From Schistocephalus solidus (lineage: Eukaryota > Platyhelminthes > Cestoda > Diphyllobothriidea > Diphyllobothriidae): 64,000 bases of DNA. How positions within the stretch are numbered: the first letter of the stretch is position 1; each line of letters opens with the position of its first letter. The notes beneath the pieces were generated by a model, which did no database searches, had not been told where the DNA came from, and saw only the letters and a program-made list of their open reading frames with translations. The position numbers were made by a program, and so were the translations under genes. The DNA lies in NCBI GenBank assembly GCA_017591395.1, contig WEDG01000445.1, positions 97,430-161,429 of the forward strand, written 5' to 3'. This document shows positions 60,301 through 64,000 of the stretch, piece after piece.

Positions 60301-61905
60301 CGTTGTCGTTGCGATCGGGAATATGACGATATTGAGGTGCGGCTCACCGTTCGATAATGAACATTTGAATTCGGAACTCAGTTCAGAGATCACAGCAAAA
60401 CGCATAAATGACGTAAAGCGATGCCGACACCTGGAACCGATCAAAGACAAAGCGGGAGACGGAATGGCCTTCGGTTTATCGTCATCAGCCAAATCATACC
60501 CGTTCCGCGTGGAACACCTGATTGAACTCGCGCTTTGGTATTTTTGAACGCTCTGGCCGATTAATTTGAAGCTCGTTAAAGCAATGGTTGCGATCGGGAA
60601 TAGCGATTTAGCGTATCATCGATCTGCGCCATGAACATCATGTTCCGTTAAAGTTCCCGAACCAGATTCAGAATCACAGGCAAAGTCGCATAAAGACGTA
60701 AGCATATGCCGATACCTGGGAACCGACAGACGAAGGAGACCGAATGGCCACCAGTTGTCATCAGCCAGTCATATTCAATCTCTGCGGGGATCGAACTTTA
60801 TCTTGGTATTTCGAGTCGAATGCTTCAATATTGAGTCGGTTTGCTCGTTGGTGCCGAAGATCGTAGATGATAATAACGATTCGTTTAGCGAACATTTATG
60901 CCCCGTTGTGCCCTGGAAATCAGATTCAGCAATATTATAGCCGCATATGACGTAGATATGTCGATAATTTGGGAACCGACAAATATCAAGGAGACCGGAA
61001 TGGTTATTTCGGTTTATTAGCCGTCATCATTGTCATTCATGCTAATTCCGAGTAACACCTGGGATTTCGAACTCGCGACCTTGGTATTTGAAAGTCGAAC
61101 GCTCTATCATTGAAAGTCACGGGCTCGCCGTTTTGTCGAAACTAAGATCGGGAATATGATGATAGGTAAAGGGTCACCGACTCAAAGCTTAAGCGAAGCA
61201 TTTCGACGTTCCGTTGCGTGCGGAACCTGAGACCAGAGTCGTATGATGCAGTCGCGAGCAGCGACGTGTAGCATATGCCGATAATTTGAACCGACAAACA
61301 TCAAGGGAGCATCGGAATCGGCACATTTCATCAGCCGTCATCGAATACTCGGTCTCTGGCGTGGAACACCTGATACCCGAAGTCGCGACCTTTGGCATGA
61401 TGAGTGAACGCTCTACCATTGATTATCGGGCCGTTCGCTTTTGTCGGTTAGCATGATCGAATATGATGATAGTGCGTGGCCAATCGATCTGTTTAAGCGA
61501 ACATTTGCCGTCTCCGTTACAGTGCGGAACCAGATCGAGAGCACACAGCGATACAGTCGCATAGCGACGCGTAGCATATGTTGATAATGTGGGAGCCGGC
61601 AAGACAAGGGAAGACCGGGTATGCCATTTCTGAAGCTTTATATTAGCCGTCATCAGCCAGTCATACTCCGGTTCCTCTGCGTGTGAAATCGCTGCGTATT
61701 CGAGCCTGCGACCTTTGATAGTTTGAGTCGAACGCTCTGCCGCTATTGATTGCTCGGGCCCGTTGCTTTGTCGGTTGCGATCGGGGAATGATGATAGTGT
61801 GGTCATCGATTAAGTTTAAGGAACACGCCATGTTGTTTCTGAACTCAGATCAGTGCCACAGGCAAAGTCGCATAAGACGTGGCATATGTTGATAATTTCC
61901 GACAT
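57341..61905 (-). repeat. Tandem array of tRNA-like/hammerhead units, inverted and heavily corrupted
   Basis: About 16 units in minus orientation, spaced 250-305 bp. Each is recognisable by remnants such as the reverse-complemented B box (ggattcgaaccc near 57540), the tggtatttgagtcgaacg segment and the cggaatggccatttc segment. The two leftmost units are nearly clean; those from about 57900 to 61900 carry dense small indels and substitutions. The left edge ends at the same unit position as the right edge of the 32.5-32.9 kb copy. Dense indels with preserved unit order suggest low-accuracy sequence at least as much as biological decay. Confidence 0.8.
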
Positions 61906-61944
61906 GTTGACCGAAGTTGCGTTCAACAATAATTTAGACTGCAT

Positions 61945-61987
61945 GACTGGCTGATGACGGCTAATAAGCCAGAATGGCCATTCCGGC
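61945..61987 (+). ncRNA. Hammerhead-like motif, family 1, first copy after the inversion point
   Basis: GACUGG and CUGAUGA are intact; one A of GAAA is missing and the closing CCGGUC reads CCGGCC. It marks the start of the + orientation units. Confidence 0.5.
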
Positions 61988-62225
61988 CCCTTGTCTTTGT
62001 CGGTTCCAAATTATCAACATATGCTACACGTCGCTATGCGACTGCCTGTGAGTACTCTAGTCTGAGTTCCAGGGCACAACGGAACATAAATGTTCCTGCT
62101 AAGATCGGTGGTTTCGCCACACCATCATCATATTCCCGATCGCAACCGACAAAGCAACGAGCCCGTGGCTCAATGGTAGAGCGTTCGACTCAAATACCAA
62201 AGGTCCGGGTTCGAATCCCAGGTGT

Positions 62226-62272
62226 GTCTGGCTGATGACGGCTAATAAGCCAGAAAATGGCCATTCCGGTCT
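62226..62272 (+). ncRNA. Hammerhead-like motif, family 1, truncated stem I
   Basis: The sequence just upstream of the core is deleted, leaving GUCUGG and losing the outer GGG. GAAA has an extra A. Confidence 0.5.
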
Positions 62273-62527
62273 CCTTGTCTTTGTCGGTTTGCACCTTATC
62301 AAACATATGCTACACGTCGCTATGCGACCGCCTGTGAGGGCTCTAGTCTGAGCTCCAGGGCACAACGGAACATACATGTTCCTTAAGCAGATCGGTTAGC
62401 CACACACTATCATCATATTCCCGATCGCAACCGACAAAGCAACGAGCCCGTGGCTCAATGGTAGAGCGTTCGACTCAAAATATCAAAGGTCGCGGGTTCG
62501 AATCCCAGGTGTTCCACACTTGGGATT

Positions 62528-62583
62528 GGGTATGATCTGGCTGATGACGGCTCATAAGCCAGAAATGGCCATTCCGGTCTCCC
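62528..62583 (+). ncRNA. Hammerhead-like motif, family 1, variant
   Basis: An extra U in stem I (GAUCUGG) and loop II CAUA instead of AAUA; core, GAAA and stem III intact. Confidence 0.65.
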
Positions 62584-62828
62584 TTGTCTTTGTCGGTTCC
62601 ACCTTCAACATATGCTACACGTCGCTATGCGACTGCTGTGAGGGCTCTAGTCTGAGCTCCAGGGCACAACGGAACATACATGTTCCTTAAGCAGATCGGT
62701 GAGCCCACACTATCATCATATTCCCGATCGCAACCGACAAAAACAACGAGCCCGTGGCTCAATGGTAGAGCGTTCGACTCCTACCAAAGGTCGCGGGTTC
62801 GAATCCCAGGTGTTCCACACTTGGGATT

Positions 62829-62883
62829 GGGTATGACTGGCTGATGACGGCTAATAAGCCAGAAATGGCCATTCCGGTCTCCC
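62829..62883 (+). ncRNA. Hammerhead-like motif, family 1
   Basis: Identical to the reference copy in core and stems. The unit downstream has one TTTT (near 62890), a possible weak pol III stop absent from the other units. Confidence 0.72.
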
Positions 62884-63050
62884 CTTGTCTTTTGTCGGTT
62901 CCACCTTATCAACATATGCTACACGTCGCTATGCGAACGCCTGTGAGGGCTCTAGTCTGAGCTCCAGGGCAAAACGGAACATACATGTTCCTTAAGCAGA
63001 TCGGTGAGCCACACTATCATCATATTCCCGATCGCAACCGACAAAACAAC

Positions 63051-63121
63051 GAGCCCGTGGCTCAATGGTAGAGCGTTCGACTCAAATACCAAAGGTCGCG
63101 GGTTCGAATCCCAGGTGTTCC
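63051..63121 (+). promoter_or_regulatory. tRNA-like module with pol III A and B boxes (best copy)
   Basis: The A box TGGCTCAATGG (63058-63068) and B box GGTTCGAATCC (63101-63111) match the eukaryotic pol III internal promoter. Segment lengths fit a cloverleaf exactly (7, 2, 4, 7, 4, 1, 5, 7, 5, 5, 5, 7, 5, 7), and the D stem GCTC/GAGC pairs perfectly. The acceptor (GAGCCCG against GTGTTCC) and anticodon stems do not pair, and the loop triplet is CAA, so it is not a working tRNA. It is a SINE-type promoter head. Matching modules start at 62159, 62444, 62748 (loop deletion), 63357, 63662 and 63967. Confidence 0.8.
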
Positions 63122-63133
63122 ACACTTGGGATT

Positions 63134-63188
63134 GGGTATGACTGGCTGATGACGGCTAATAAGCCAGAAATGGCCATTCCGGTCTCCC
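63134..63188 (+). ncRNA. Type I hammerhead ribozyme-like motif, family 1 (reference copy)
   Basis: Stem I: GGG 63134-63136 with CCC 63186-63188; internal loop UAU opposite U; GACUGG 63140-63145 with CCGGUC 63179-63184 (6 bp, one G-U). Core CUGAUGA 63146-63152. Stem II GGCU 63154-63157 with AGCC 63162-63165, loop AAUA. GAAA 63167-63170. Stem III is the palindrome AUGGCCAU 63170-63177, and position 17 is U63178, giving an AUU triplet. The one non-canonical point is C63153 facing A63166 at positions 10.1/11.1, where G-C is usual. A type I fold with a tiny stem III is known from newt, schistosome and other metazoan repeats and usually works as a dimer. Confidence 0.75.
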
Positions 63189-63439
63189 TTGTCTTGGTCG
63201 GTTCCACCTTATCAACATATGCTACACGTCGCTATGCGACCGCCTGCGAGGGCTCTAGTCTGAGCTCCAGGGCACAACGGAACATACATGTTCCTTAAGC
63301 AGATCGGTGAGCCACACACTATCATCATATTTCCCGATCGCAACCGACAAAACAACGAGCCCGTGGCTCAATGGTAGAGCGTTCGACTCAAATACCAAAG
63401 GTCGCGGGTTCGAATCCCAGATGTTCCACACTTGGGATT

Positions 63440-63494
63440 GGGTATGACTGGCTGATGACGGCTAATAAGCCAGAAATGGCCATTCCGGTCTCCC
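63440..63494 (+). ncRNA. Hammerhead-like motif, family 1
   Basis: Identical to 63134-63188 in core and all stems. Confidence 0.75.
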
Positions 63495-63745
63495 TTGTCT
63501 TTGTCGGTTCCACCTTATCAACATATGCTACACGTCGCTATGCGACCGCCTGTGAGGGCTCTAGTCTGAGCTCCAGGGCACAACGGAACATACATGTTCC
63601 TTAAGCAGATCGGTGAGCCCCACACTATCATCATATTCCCGATCGCAACCGACAAAGCAACGAGCCCGTGGCTCAATGGTAGAGCGTTCGACTCAAATAC
63701 CAAAGGTCGCGGGTTCGAAATCCCAGGTGTTCCACACTTGGGATT

Positions 63746-63799
63746 GGGTATGACTGGCTGATGACGGCTAATAAGCCGAAATGGCCATTCCGGTCTCCC
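63746..63799 (+). ncRNA. Hammerhead-like motif, family 1, one-base variant
   Basis: The A at position 11.1 is missing (AGCC directly before GAAA), leaving C10.1 bulged instead of mismatched. Everything else matches the reference copy. Confidence 0.7.
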
Positions 63800-64000
63800 T
63801 TGTCTGTCGGTTCCACCTTATCAACATATGCTACACGTCGCTATGCGACTGCCTGCGAGGCTCTAGTCTGAGCTCCAGGGCACAACGGAACATACACATG
63901 TTCCTTAAGCAGATCGGTGAGCCACACACTATCATCATATTCCCGATCGCAACCGACAAAAGCAACGAGCCCGGTGGCTCAATGGTAGAGCGTTCGACTC

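Larger units (their letters stand above)
61942..64000 (+). repeat. Tandem array of about 305-bp tRNA-like/hammerhead units
   Basis: Seven tRNA-like modules start at 62159, 62444, 62748, 63051, 63357, 63662 and 63967, giving periods of 285, 304, 303, 306, 305 and 305 bp; the array continues off the end. Each unit holds the tRNA-like module (71 nt), a hammerhead (about 55 nt), a spacer with the 7-bp palindrome GGAACAT/ATGTTCC, and an inverted pair CCGACAAAG/CTTTGTCGG bracketing the tRNA-like module plus hammerhead. Most units have no run of four T, so pol III transcripts could run through several units. Units are nearly identical, so the array is young or homogenised. Confidence 0.9.

Noticed and set aside
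63051..63121. Functional tRNA gene cluster
   Set aside because: The acceptor and anticodon stems do not pair. The loop triplet CAA would mean Leu, yet there is no long variable arm. It is better read as a tRNA-derived promoter head.
63065..63604. Repeated 77-aa open frames as genes
   Set aside because: They recur with the tandem unit and run through the tRNA-like and hammerhead sequences; no coding sign.
57341..64000. CRISPR-like array
   Set aside because: Units are about 305 bp with no alternation of short repeats and unique spacers, in a eukaryotic context.

Overview
This window is animal nuclear DNA, AT-rich and repeat-laden. I infer a large-genome flatworm, most likely a diphyllobothriidean tapeworm (Spirometra, Schistocephalus or Dibothriocephalus type). 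The reasons are a non-LTR retrotransposon that ends in C2H2 zinc fingers, Penelope-like remnants, TTAGGG-like tracts and an intron of about 18 kb. The taxon call rests on my memory of such elements; no search was run.

Only one cellular gene is convincing: a class A (rhodopsin-like) neuropeptide-type GPCR on the + strand. Exon 1 is 10160-10970 (N-terminus to the third intracellular loop), the phase-0 intron is 10971-29180, and exon 2 is 29181-29498 (TM6, TM7, C-tail). Exon 1 reads through only if three single-base indels are allowed.

Everything else recognisable is mobile or repetitive. 1-9 kb: a head-to-head pair of Penelope-like 3' ends and two pieces of Tigger/pogo transposase. Intron: a foldback element with TTAGGG-like interior, a Cys-rich ORF and a mosaic holding two decayed hammerhead motifs. 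32.4-32.9 kb: an isolated 1.3-unit copy of a tRNA-like/hammerhead repeat. 40.7-46.5 kb: fragments of RTE-like and CR1-like LINEs, a GIY-YIG nuclease and a second Penelope-like pair. 51.6 kb: a 140-nt near-perfect hairpin. 52.8-56.2 kb: an internally deleted RTE-type element with EN and zinc fingers but no RT core. 56.35-57.27 kb: a foldback element with a hammerhead-like motif in each arm.

The most interesting region is 57.3-64 kb (with the copy at 32.5 kb). It is a tandem array of about 305-bp units, each combining a tRNA-length module with pol III A and B boxes and, 12-15 nt downstream, a type I hammerhead ribozyme-like fold with a palindromic minimal stem III. Two unrelated repeats in the window carry hammerhead-like motifs of the same design. 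This resembles schistosome Sm-alpha satellites and metazoan retrozymes, here apparently in a tapeworm. The array flips orientation at about 61.9 kb; the left half is heavily corrupted, which may be biological decay or an assembly foldback artefact. Long stretches between these features show no gene I can support.
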